Shown here: positions 1 through 5,785 of the stretch, one piece after another
How the letters are laid out: each line of letters starts with the position of its first letter
Position numbering within the stretch: position 1 is the first letter of the stretch
Assembly (NCBI GenBank): GCA_007129135.1
Contig: SKWB01000185.1
Span: forward strand, 1 to 7,128
DNA: 7,128 bases
Direction: 5' to 3'
Origin: Halococcaceae archaeon
GTDB taxonomy: Archaea; Halobacteriota; Halobacteria; Halobacteriales; Halalkalicoccaceae
Position numbers and translations under genes: made by a program
Notes under the pieces: generated by a model
Databases searched by the model: none
What the model was told of the DNA's origin: nothing
Seen by the model: the letters and a program-made list of their open reading frames with translations, nothing else

Positions 1-79
1 CCCCGGGGTCGTCGCTCAGCGTCACCTCGCCGGCGATCTTCTCCGCCAAGTCCTCTCGGGCGCTCCGACTCCCGCTCAT
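1..79 (-). CDS. HTH-type transcriptional regulator, N-terminal fragment
   Basis: Only the first 26 codons are inside the window; the gene continues past the left edge. The reading starts at an ATG (complement of 77-79) and gives MSGSRSAREDLAEKIAGEV followed by TLSDDPG. The segment LAEKIAGE-(I/V)-(T/V)-LSDDPG resembles the start of a conserved archaeal family of XRE/Cro-like helix-turn-helix regulators (the COG1709 type, from memory), where it precedes a 'tlrkWR' segment and the HTH. The HTH itself is outside the window, so function is inferred from this short block alone. The gene is divergent from the GNAT gene, with a 130 bp gap holding several dyads that could be operators. The alternative is an unrelated acidic N-terminus, which I consider less likely because the match is specific. 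Confidence 0.55.
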   Translation of the reverse strand, partial: MSGSRSAREDLAEKIAGEVTLSDDPG

Positions 80-120
80 CCGCCACACCACCCGGCGCCC
101 CGTCGCATTGGCCCCCCTAC

Positions 121-159
121 CGCCGATCGGCGCAAAAGCGTGTCGAAAGCGGGTTCGAC
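121..159. promoter_or_regulatory. Cluster of dyad symmetries between divergent regulator and GNAT genes
   Basis: Three inverted repeats lie close together. CGCCGATCGGCG (121-132) is a perfect 12 bp palindrome. CGC-AAAA-GCG covers 131-140. GTCGAA-N6-TTCGAC (142-159) has perfect 6 bp arms and an operator-like 18 bp size. They sit 42-80 bases upstream of the regulator's start codon and 51-89 bases upstream of the acetyltransferase start. No clear TATA box is visible in the gap. GC-rich palindromes arise easily by chance here, so a binding role is inference; the third dyad is the most operator-like. Confidence 0.3.
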
Positions 160-209
160 GGTCGCCGGGAACGGGAAGGGCCTTGACGGCCGCGAGCGGA
201 GACGGTCCC

Positions 210-698
210 ATGGAGTGCAGGCCGTACGATTCGGAGCGGGACCGCGAGGGGCTGTGGGCGTGTAAGCGTGCGTTCGAACTCGGCCTCGGGTCCGGTACCG
301 GAGACGACGCGAAGACCGAGGCGTACGAGGGGAAACTCACCGACCGGTACAGGGAGCGGTACCTCTCGTGGGTCGATCGGTGCGTTGCCGACGACCCTCG
401 CTGTGTGACCGTCGCCGCCACCGAGGAGGACGTCGGCGGCTACGCCTTCGTCCTCCCCGAGGGACTCTCGTTGATATGGGATTCGGCGGTGCTGAACGAA
501 CTCTACGTCGATCCCGACCACCGAGGGAGCGGCGTGGCCGACGAGCTGATGGAGGCGGCCTACGCGGTCGCGCGCGAGCAGCGACTCCCCCTCGACAGGA
601 TCGTACTCGACGTCGATCGGGCGAACGAGCGCGCGCGGGCGTTCTACGCCCGCCACGGCTTCGAGCACTGGGGGGAGATGGTCGCCAGGGAGCTGTGA
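210..698 (+). CDS. GNAT family N-acetyltransferase
   Basis: This is a 162-residue protein of the Gcn5-related N-acetyltransferase fold, which transfers acetyl from acetyl-CoA to an amine; the substrate cannot be told from sequence. The C-terminal half carries the fold: NELYVDPDHRGSGVADELM at residues 96-114 includes the acetyl-CoA pyrophosphate loop R105-G-S-G-V-A110. IVLDVDRANERARAFYARHG at 131-150 followed by F151 is the usual motif B region (V..N.rA..FY...GF). I chose ATG 210 because GGAG at 198-201 provides a Shine-Dalgarno sequence 8 bases away. The in-frame extension back to a TTG at 108 would add 34 basic, non-haloarchaeal-looking residues and run through the dyads. The N-terminal 60 residues are acidic and variable, perhaps substrate-specific. 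The gene converges on the flavoprotein gene with 7 bases between stop codons. Confidence 0.85.
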   Translation: MECRPYDSERDREGLWACKRAFELGLGSGTGDDAKTEAYEGKLTDRYRERYLSWVDRCVADDPRCVTVAATEEDVGGYAFVLPEGLSLIWDSAVLNELYVDPDHRGSGVADELMEAAYAVAREQRLPLDRIVLDVDRANERARAFYARHGFEHWGEMVAREL

Positions 699-705
699 GC
701 CCGGA

Positions 706-1137
706 TCAGGCGCTCCGGCCGGTCATCGTCTCGATCCGGAGCGCGAACAGCCGGGGTTCTAGCTCCTCGATCGCCTCGCCGAAGACACGGATCGGAACGA
801 ACTCGCCGTCGAGGTCCCCGAGCCGTTCGTGCTCCGACTCGGTGGCGGGGTCGATCGGTCCCCTCACGACGACGCTCCAGGACTCCTCCAGCGGGTCGTC
901 GCCGTAGACGAGCAACGAGGCTCGTTCGGTCGCCGCGAGAAAGGCCCGTTTCTCGCTCCCCGGCTGGACCGCGAGTCGGAGGTAGACCACCCCGTCCCCG
1001 TAGTGGATCCCGACCGGGATGGCGTACGCCTCGTTCGCCTCCGCGAGCGCGAGCGTGGCGGTGTTCGCCTCGCGCAGTCGCCGTTCGACCGCCTCGTCGC
1101 TCATCCCCCCGGTGTACGTGTACTCGAACTCCTCCAT
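706..1137 (-). CDS. Pyridoxamine 5'-phosphate oxidase-like flavin-binding protein
   Basis: This is a 143-residue cytoplasmic protein of the split-barrel FMN-binding superfamily (pyridoxamine 5'-phosphate oxidase-like, PF12900 type). Such proteins bind FMN, F420 or heme, and the ligand is rarely known for small haloarchaeal members. Family features are the N-terminal helix region (MSDEAVERRLREANTATLAL, residues 12-31) and the first barrel strands with AYAIPVGIHYGDGVVYLRLA at 37-56. A GSEKRAFLAATERASLLVYG segment follows at 60-79, then the SWSVVVRG strand at 86-93. The MEEFEYTYTGGM start matches my memory of haloarchaeal homologues and supports the ATG at the complement of 1135-1137. The gene is divergent from rfcL, and a palindrome lies where its TATA box would be expected. 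It is a single-domain protein of normal length. A role in vitamin B6 synthesis is not implied. Confidence 0.85.
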   Translation of the reverse strand: MEEFEYTYTGGMSDEAVERRLREANTATLALAEANEAYAIPVGIHYGDGVVYLRLAVQPGSEKRAFLAATERASLLVYGDDPLEESWSVVVRGPIDPATESEHERLGDLDGEFVPIRVFGEAIEELEPRLFALRIETMTGRSA

Positions 1138-1160
1138 ACGAGGACCACGACGACGAGGGA

Positions 1161-1180
1161 CAAAGCCGCTTTGAGAGCGG
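1161..1180. promoter_or_regulatory. Overlapping inverted repeats in the flavoprotein/rfcL divergent promoter
   Basis: CAAAGC-C-GCTTTG (1161-1173) is a 13 bp palindrome with perfect 6 bp arms. It overlaps CCGCT-TTGAG-AGCGG (1166-1180), so the two stems are mutually exclusive. The first dyad is centred about 30 bases upstream of the flavoprotein ATG, where an archaeal TATA box would sit in a leaderless gene, so a bound repressor could block TBP. It is 42-61 bases upstream of the rfcL start, in upstream-activator range. A protein-binding role is inferred. Confidence 0.3.
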
Positions 1181-1189
1181 GGTTCGCAA

Positions 1190-1200
1190 CACCTAACCAC
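1190..1200 (+). promoter_or_regulatory. Weak TATA-like element for rfcL
   Basis: ACACCTAACCA is the only AT-leaning stretch at the right distance, centred about 27 bases before the rfcL ATG, and would give a leaderless mRNA. It is a poor match to the haloarchaeal TATA consensus, so this is a positional inference. Confidence 0.25.
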
Positions 1201-1221
1201 GGGTCGGACGTAGCCCCGACA

Positions 1222-2694
1222 ATGGCCGACTGGACCGAGACGTACCGCCCGACGACGCTCTCGGAGGTGCGCGGCAACGACAAGGCCCGCGACGCCCTCT
1301 ACGAGTGGGCCGATACGTGGGAGCGCCACCGGACGGCGGTGATCGTCCACGGGAGTCCAGGCGTCGGGAAGACCTCGGCGGCACACGCGCTCGCCGCGGA
1401 CATGGGCTGGCCGACGATCGAACTCAACACGAGCGACCAGCGCACCGCGAGCGTGATCGAACGGGTCGCCGGCGAGGCGGCGATGAGCGGGACGCTCACC
1501 GCCGGAGGGGCCGGCCGGAGGCTCGTCGTCCTGGACGAGGCGGACAACATCCACGGGACGTACGACCGCGGTGGCGCGCGCGCGGTGACACGGCTCGTGA
1601 AGGAGGCGAACCAGCCGATGGTGCTGATCGCGAACGAGTTCTACGACATCTCCCGCGGTCTCAGGGACGCCTGCGAGACGATCGAGTTCCGCGACGTCTC
1701 CGCGCGGTCGATCGTGCCGGTCCTGCGGGACATCTGCCGGAAGGAGGGCGTCGAGTACGACGAGGAGGCGCTGCGTGCGATCGCGGAGCAGACGAGCGGC
1801 GACCTCCGCTCGGCGGTGAACGATCTTCAGGCGCTCGCCGAGAGCCACGAGGAGCTCACAAAGGAAGCGGTCGTCACCGGCGAGCGCGACCGGTCGCTGG
1901 GGATCTTCGAGTTCATGGACGACCTCTTCAAAGAAGAGGGTCCGGAGGGAGCGCTCCGGGCCTCGTACGCGGTCGACGAGACGCCGGACGACCTGATCAA
2001 CTGGATCGAGGACAACGTCCCCAAGGTGTATACGACAGCTGAACTCGCCGACGCGTACGGCGCGATCGGGCGCGCGGACGTCTGGCTCGGTCGTGTCCGC
2101 GCCACGCAGAACTACAGCTACTGGCGCTACGCGGCGGACAACATGACCGCCGGTGTCGCGGCCGCCCGACGCGAGCCGAAAGGCGGCTGGACCCGCTACG
2201 GTCCACCGAGCTACTGGTCGAAGCTCGGTCGCTCCCGCGCGGCGCGCGACCGGCGGGACTACGTCGCCAGGAAGATCGCGGAGACGAGCGGGATCAGCAT
2301 GGCGAGCGCGCGACGGGAGGTCCTCCCCTTCCTCGCGGCGATGACCCATCACTGCGCGGATCGAGAGCTGACCGTGGAGGTGGCCGCCCGGTACGAGTTG
2401 GACGAGGAACACGTCGCGTTCGTCACCGGCAGCGGAAAGGACACGAAGAAGGTCGGTTCGATCGTCGAGGACGCTCGAGAGCGCCGAGAGGAGGCGGTGG
2501 TAGAGGGCTCCGCCGGCGCCTTCGAGCCGGGCGCACGAGCGTCCGGGAGCGACGAGAGCGAGGAGCTCGCGACCGAGGCCGAGGAGGACCCGGAGGGACC
2601 GGACGAGGGAGAGGAGTCCGAGTCAGCCGCCGAAGGCGAGGGCGAGGAGTCCGAACCCTCGAACGACCAATCCGGGCTCTCGGACTTCGTTTAG
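1222..2694 (+). CDS. rfcL: Replication factor C large subunit (clamp loader)
   Basis: This 490-residue AAA+ protein is the large subunit of archaeal RFC. With the small subunits it uses ATP to open the PCNA ring and load it on primer-template DNA. The start WTETYRPTTLSEVRGN is characteristic. Walker A is GSPGVGKT (residues 44-51), Walker B is LVVLDEAD (101-108), sensor 1 is near LIAN (135-138), and the sensor 2 helix is SGDLRSAVNDLQAL (192-205). A helical collar domain follows to about residue 415. A low-complexity acidic linker (about 441-480) leads to QSGLSDFV at the extreme C-terminus (483-490), which fits the archaeal PCNA-interacting (PIP) box Q..L..F. Length is normal and no intein interrupts the Walker region. 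The ATG at 1222 is fixed by the conserved N-terminus. Expression is probably constitutive and leaderless. The 54-residue zinc-ribbon gene follows in the same direction after 83 bases. Confidence 0.97.
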   Translation: MADWTETYRPTTLSEVRGNDKARDALYEWADTWERHRTAVIVHGSPGVGKTSAAHALAADMGWPTIELNTSDQRTASVIERVAGEAAMSGTLTAGGAGRRLVVLDEADNIHGTYDRGGARAVTRLVKEANQPMVLIANEFYDISRGLRDACETIEFRDVSARSIVPVLRDICRKEGVEYDEEALRAIAEQTSGDLRSAVNDLQALAESHEELTKEAVVTGERDRSLGIFEFMDDLFKEEGPEGALRASYAVDETPDDLINWIEDNVPKVYTTAELADAYGAIGRADVWLGRVRATQNYSYWRYAADNMTAGVAAARREPKGGWTRYGPPSYWSKLGRSRAARDRRDYVARKIAETSGISMASARREVLPFLAAMTHHCADRELTVEVAARYELDEEHVAFVTGSGKDTKKVGSIVEDARERREEAVVEGSAGAFEPGARASGSDESEELATEAEEDPEGPDEGEESESAAEGEGEESEPSNDQSGLSDFV

Positions 2695-2698
2695 GCAC

Positions 2699-2707
2699 TG
2701 TATATCG
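2699..2707 (+). promoter_or_regulatory. TATA-like box after rfcL
   Basis: TGTATATCG just after the rfcL stop codon is among the most AT-rich short stretches in the first half of the window and could be a promoter for the zinc-ribbon gene. Transcription would begin near 2727-2730, giving a leader of roughly 50 bases before the ATG at 2778. This is unlike the leaderless pattern elsewhere, so either the leader is real or an upstream start codon (GTG at 2742 or 2754, in frame) is used. Confidence 0.35.
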
Positions 2708-2777
2708 GTGTTGGAGGGTGCCTTACCGGCCGATTACGGACGTGATAGCAAAGGTGACTGTCGCCCTCAGCGTAGAT

Positions 2778-2942
2778 ATGGCCCGGACGGACGTAACGGT
2801 GTGCTGTCCCCGCTGTGGCTCTCCGCTCGATTCGAGCGTCCACGGCGAAGCAACCATCCACCACCATCCATCCGACCGCCTGAAAGGCACCCGTGCGAAC
2901 TGCACGATCTGTGAGAGTGACGTCGACGTCTACTTCTACTGA
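2778..2942 (+). CDS. Small zinc-ribbon protein, function unknown
   Basis: This 54-residue microprotein has two Cys pairs, C10-P-R-C13 and C42-T-I-C45, spaced as in a treble-clef or zinc-ribbon finger that binds one Zn(II). Between them is a His-rich stretch, H28-H29-H30, in a polar linker with R34, K36 and R39. The end SDVDVYFY is short and aromatic. Haloarchaea encode many zinc-finger microproteins of this size, several implicated in regulation or biofilm phenotypes, but I do not recognise this one and assign no specific role. I chose ATG 2778 because translation upstream of it (frame open from GTG 2718) reads like non-coding sequence. GTG 2742 and GTG 2754 remain possible. No clear Shine-Dalgarno precedes the ATG. 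It lies 83 bases after rfcL on the same strand and could be partly co-transcribed with it. The Cys spacing makes a real gene likely. Confidence 0.7.
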   Translation: MARTDVTVCCPRCGSPLDSSVHGEATIHHHPSDRLKGTRANCTICESDVDVYFY

Positions 2943-3143
2943 TCGTTCGCGCACGGATCGACTCCAACCCACCGGCGTCCCCGGGCCATGTCACACGTTC
3001 TGCACCCGGCCGAAATCAGAGTAGCACGTCGAACGCACTCGACGACGAGCCGGTTCGTCGAAACAGTCATCTCGAAGACCGATCCGTCCGCGAGCGTCGG
3101 CGTCGTCCTCGAAGCCGAGGGCGAGCAGTCGGACGAGGCGCGG
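2943..3143. other. Intergenic stretch without a convincing gene
   Basis: The 201 bases between the zinc-ribbon gene and the end of ctaA contain no gene I can support. A plus-strand frame from ATG 2988 runs antisense into ctaA until 3293. Its codons from about 3066 to 3140 end mostly in G or C, but its first 27 codons do not, and I recognise no family. A 44-codon minus-strand frame (3070 to 2936) is similarly unrecognised. CGACGAGCCGGTTCGTCG (3043-3060) is an 18 bp palindrome that is perfect apart from one G-T pair. The region may be decayed coding sequence or the shared 3' regions of the two converging genes. Confidence 0.4.
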
Positions 3144-3977
3144 TCAGGAGGGCCGTTCCGCGAGACGGCTACGGCCGGGTTCGATTCGCGAGGCGAGCGC
3201 GAGCGCCGTCAACGCGAGCACGACGGTCGCGACGAGCGTCGCCGCGTCGAGCAGCTGGATCAGTTCGGTGTAGACGAACCGGCCGGCCAGTAGCTGGAGA
3301 CCGACGACGGATGCACCGCCGACGGAGACGAGCCTGAGCGCGTCGACCCGACCCGCCGTCGAGAGCAGCCCACTCCAGGCGGCGACGATCACGAACCCGG
3401 TGAACGCGAGCAGGCCGGCGGCGTTGTACCCGACCTGGACCGGAGGGGTGTGGACGAGGAGGACCCCCGGCGAGAGCGCGAACATCACCGGAACGGCAGC
3501 CACGACCGCGAACAGGGTGTAGCGGACGCGAGCGACCGAGACCACGTCGTCGCCGTAGGACCAGAGCGTCGCGAGCGTGAGCGAGGCGAAGATGACCAGC
3601 GCGGTCGAGAGGTGCGCGGTGAGGTAGACGACCGTGTACTGGAGGACGGTTCCCGCCCCGAGCAGCGCCTGCACCGGGAACAACACGAGCGCGAGGCCGA
3701 CGGCGAGGCGCACCCGTCGGTCCGACTGCCAGCGCCAGGCGCCCCAGCCCGCACCGATCACGAGAAAGCCCGCGATCATCGCGATCAGCCGGTGGAACCA
3801 CTCGATGAAACTCGGCCAGTTCGCCGGGAACAGCCCGAAGACCGCCCCGTCACAGAGCGGCCAGCGAGCCTCACAGGTCAGACCCGCGCCCGTCGCGGCG
3901 GTGTAGATCCCGATCAGGATCAGCGCGTAGGTCGTCGCCGTCGTGGCGAGCAACAGCGAGCGGAGCCGACCGCTCAC
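3144..3977 (-). CDS. ctaA: Heme A synthase, CtaA/Cox15 family
   Basis: This is a 277-residue polytopic membrane protein, about eight helices, of the CtaA/Cox15 family. The family oxidises the C8 methyl of heme O to the formyl of heme A for aa3-type terminal oxidases. Family marks in the N-terminal half are the first helix (ATTATTYALILIGIYTAATG, residues 11-30), a Cys pair (C35 and C42 in GLTCEARWPLCDG) on the extracytoplasmic loop, E59-W-F-H62-R63 as the E..HR heme-ligand motif, and H122 in the fourth helix. In the C-terminal half the only His is H176 (VHTPP), and I cannot find the two ligand histidines expected there. I chose GTG 3977, giving MSGRLRSLLLATT, which resembles haloarchaeal homologues as I remember them. 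An upstream in-frame GTG at 4040 would add 21 residues built from AT-ending codons unlike the rest. The gene is divergent from the M24-fold gene. Confidence 0.88.
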   Translation of the reverse strand: MSGRLRSLLLATTATTYALILIGIYTAATGAGLTCEARWPLCDGAVFGLFPANWPSFIEWFHRLIAMIAGFLVIGAGWGAWRWQSDRRVRLAVGLALVLFPVQALLGAGTVLQYTVVYLTAHLSTALVIFASLTLATLWSYGDDVVSVARVRYTLFAVVAAVPVMFALSPGVLLVHTPPVQVGYNAAGLLAFTGFVIVAAWSGLLSTAGRVDALRLVSVGGASVVGLQLLAGRFVYTELIQLLDAATLVATVVLALTALALASRIEPGRSRLAERPS

Positions 3978-4097
3978 GGCCCCACACCCCGGTACGGAGA
4001 GTCCCTCTGTCGCATAGCAGGATCTCGGGGTGGCGCGCACTTAGCTCTGTCCGACCCGTCCCGGCAGGTTTGTGTGCGTCCGGGGAGCAGAGCCGAC

Positions 4098-5174
4098 ATG
4101 CGAGGGACACGACTCGATGCGTATCTGGACGAACAGGGGCTCGAGGCGGTCTGGTTCGCTCGGCCCGCGAGCTTCGCGTGGCTCACCGGCGGGGACAACG
4201 TGGTCACTCACGAGGAGAGCGTCGGCGTCGCCGCAGCCGGCTACACCCGTGAAGGAGTCGAGGTCGTGACGGACTCGATCGAGGCCGCCAGGCTGCGAGA
4301 CGAGGAACTCGCCCCCGAGACGGCGGTCACCGAGTTCCCCTGGTACGAGACGACGCTCGCGGAGGCGGTGCGAGCGCGGTCCCCGACGCCGGCGGCGGCG
4401 GACTTCGAGGTGGTGGGGATGGAACGGATCGACGCCTCGGCGCTCCGCCAGCCGCTCTCCGAGCGGGATATCGACCTCTACCGGTCGCTCGGTCGCGACG
4501 CGGCGGCGGCGGTGGAGGACGTCTGTCGAGAGATCACTCCCGACACGACCGAACGTGGGGTCGCGGCGTCGCTCCGCGGGGCGCTTGCTAGCTACGGGAT
4601 CGACTCGCCGGTCGTCCTCGTGGGCGGGAGCTACCGCGCGCCACGCTATCGCCACTACACCCCCACCGAGGTCGAGATAGGCGACTACGCGCTCGTCTCC
4701 GTGACGACCGAACGCGACGGGCTGTTCGCTAGCCTCACGCGGACGGTGGCGTTCGACCCACCCGAGTGGCTCGCGGCGAGACACCGGGCGGCGGTAGAGG
4801 TCGAAACGAGCGCGCTCGCCGCCACCCGTCGGGTCGGCCGCGAGGGCGGGACGGCGGGCGAGGTCTTCGCGTCGGTCCAGGAGGCCTACGCCGACGTGGG
4901 CTGGCCCGACGAGTGGCGGCGACACCACCAGGGCGGGGCCGCCGGATTCTCGGGCAGGGAGTGGATCGCGACGCCGGACGGCGAGGAGGCGGTCGAACTC
5001 CCGATGGCCTACGCGTGGAACCCCACGGTGAGGGGCGCGAAGAGCGAGGACACGGTGCTCGTGACGGAGGGTGGCTTCGAGGCCCTCACGGAGACCGGGG
5101 AGTGGCCGACCGAGACGGTCGGAGCGGACGGACGGACGCTGGAGCGACCGGGTGTCTATCAGTCGTCAGCGTGA
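4098..5174 (+). CDS. Creatinase/M24-fold protein, probably not a metallopeptidase
   Basis: This 358-residue protein has the two-domain layout of M24B (Xaa-Pro aminopeptidase/creatinase) proteins: an N-terminal creatinase-like domain (about 1-115, with FAWLTGGDN at 26-34) and a C-terminal pita-bread domain. M24 peptidases bind two metals through Asp, Asp, His, Glu, Glu. By eye alignment, the first Asp site is S201 (ALVSVTTERDG), the second is S212 (DGLFASLTRTVAF), the His site is G280 (HHQGGAAGFSG), the first Glu site is N308 (AYAWNPTVRG), and only the last Glu, E317 (KSEDTVLVTE), remains. Metal-dependent peptide hydrolysis is therefore unlikely, although the fold appears intact. The HHQGG-AGF-GREW segment (276-289) looks like a conserved signature of this subfamily, as I remember related sequences. 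GGAG at 4084-4087 lies 10 bases before the ATG. The 3' end overlaps the convergent RNase HI-like gene by 16 bases. Databases will probably label it an M24 peptidase. Confidence 0.85.
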   Translation: MRGTRLDAYLDEQGLEAVWFARPASFAWLTGGDNVVTHEESVGVAAAGYTREGVEVVTDSIEAARLRDEELAPETAVTEFPWYETTLAEAVRARSPTPAAADFEVVGMERIDASALRQPLSERDIDLYRSLGRDAAAAVEDVCREITPDTTERGVAASLRGALASYGIDSPVVLVGGSYRAPRYRHYTPTEVEIGDYALVSVTTERDGLFASLTRTVAFDPPEWLAARHRAAVEVETSALAATRRVGREGGTAGEVFASVQEAYADVGWPDEWRRHHQGGAAGFSGREWIATPDGEEAVELPMAYAWNPTVRGAKSEDTVLVTEGGFEALTETGEWPTETVGADGRTLERPGVYQSSA

Positions 5175-5785
5175 CCGGCCGCGTGGCGGTCGGCGCGCGA
5201 CGGCGGCGGGACGGCTACCGACGGGCCGGAGGCCGGGCGAATCGGTTCCCGGTTGACGTGGTCGTACCGTTCCGGTGTGTTCGCGAGCGGGTGCGCGGGG
5301 TTCTCGCCGCCGTCGAGGACCGCCGCGCGGAGCTCCCCGAACGAGTCGAGGCGTGTGTGGATCGCCCGCCAGTAGGACCGGCTGGCGGGCGGGACGGTGA
5401 GCTCCGAGAGCGCCTCCCAGTCGGGGTGGTCCCGGGTGAGCGTCGCCAGGTTGACGTTGCTCGCGAGCTGGTCGTGGTCCAGGAGGACGCCCACACGGGC
5501 CGAGGACGGGGCGTGTGCGGCGAGGACGTCGAGACCGAGCCGAAGCGCCCGGTACTCTGCGACGTTGTTGTCGGGGGCGGCGGTCGAGAGCGCGCGCCGG
5601 GCGACGCGCGCGCCGTCCGCCGTCTCGATCACGACACCGAGACCCGCCTCGCCCGTCGCACGCCGGAAGGAGCCGTCCGTGGCGACGTAGAAGTCGCGGT
5701 GGTGGGTCCGCGGCGGGTGGGCGATGTGCGGGGTCGATGCGAGGTCGAAGCGATCACGGAGGGACCGACGGCCATAGGTGGCCAT
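5159..5785 (-). CDS. rnhA: Ribonuclease HI-like protein
   Basis: This 208-residue protein has an RNase H fold, the family that cuts the RNA strand of RNA:DNA hybrids such as primers and R-loops. A roughly 30-residue N-terminal extension (with IAHPPRTHHRDFYVA at 21-35) precedes the catalytic fold. The first acid is D37 (ATDGS), the second is E77 (NNVAEYRALRLGL), and the third is D103 or D105 (VGVLLDHDQLASN). The fourth position lies in N162-PAHPLAN; the usual N..AD.LA motif has Asp where this protein has H165. After HVNRE (176-180) there is a Pro/Ala-rich tail of about 28 residues that looks disordered. The ATG at the complement of 5783-5785 is supported by a TATA box 25 bases upstream, implying a leaderless mRNA. 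The stop codon lies inside the end of the convergent M24-fold gene. The protein could have altered activity, but the fold assignment is firm. Confidence 0.82.
   Translation of the reverse strand: MATYGRRSLRDRFDLASTPHIAHPPRTHHRDFYVATDGSFRRATGEAGLGVVIETADGARVARRALSTAAPDNNVAEYRALRLGLDVLAAHAPSSARVGVLLDHDQLASNVNLATLTRDHPDWEALSELTVPPASRSYWRAIHTRLDSFGELRAAVLDGGENPAHPLANTPERYDHVNREPIRPASGPSVAVPPPSRADRHAAGHADD

Noticed and set aside
108..209. N-terminal extension of the GNAT protein from a TTG codon
   Set aside because: The added residues are basic and unlike haloarchaeal proteins, the stretch contains the dyads, and a Shine-Dalgarno sequence precedes ATG 210.
706..2412. A 568-codon minus-strand open frame antisense to rfcL
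   Set aside because: Over rfcL it is a GC-rich antisense shadow with Arg/Val-rich low-information translation. Only its last 143 codons (the flavoprotein, from the ATG at 1137) match a protein family.
2936..3070. A 44-codon minus-strand frame beginning MTVSTNRLVVE
   Set aside because: No homology is recognised, it has rare codons and no promoter, and it overlaps the end of the zinc-ribbon gene. Evidence is insufficient.
2988..3293. A 101-codon plus-strand frame running antisense into the end of ctaA
   Set aside because: It has no recognisable family, no promoter, poor codon bias in its first third, and an Arg-rich second half explained by antisense ctaA. The 3066-3140 part has good codon bias, so a decayed gene cannot be excluded.
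3169..3801. A minus-strand open frame inside ctaA in another frame
   Set aside because: It gives an Arg/Ala-rich translation with no membrane segments, whereas the ctaA frame shows helices and family motifs.
4041..4928. A 295-codon minus-strand open frame antisense to the M24-fold gene
   Set aside because: The plus-strand frame encodes a recognisable two-domain protein. The antisense translation is Arg-rich, shows no domain, and would fill the divergent promoter region.
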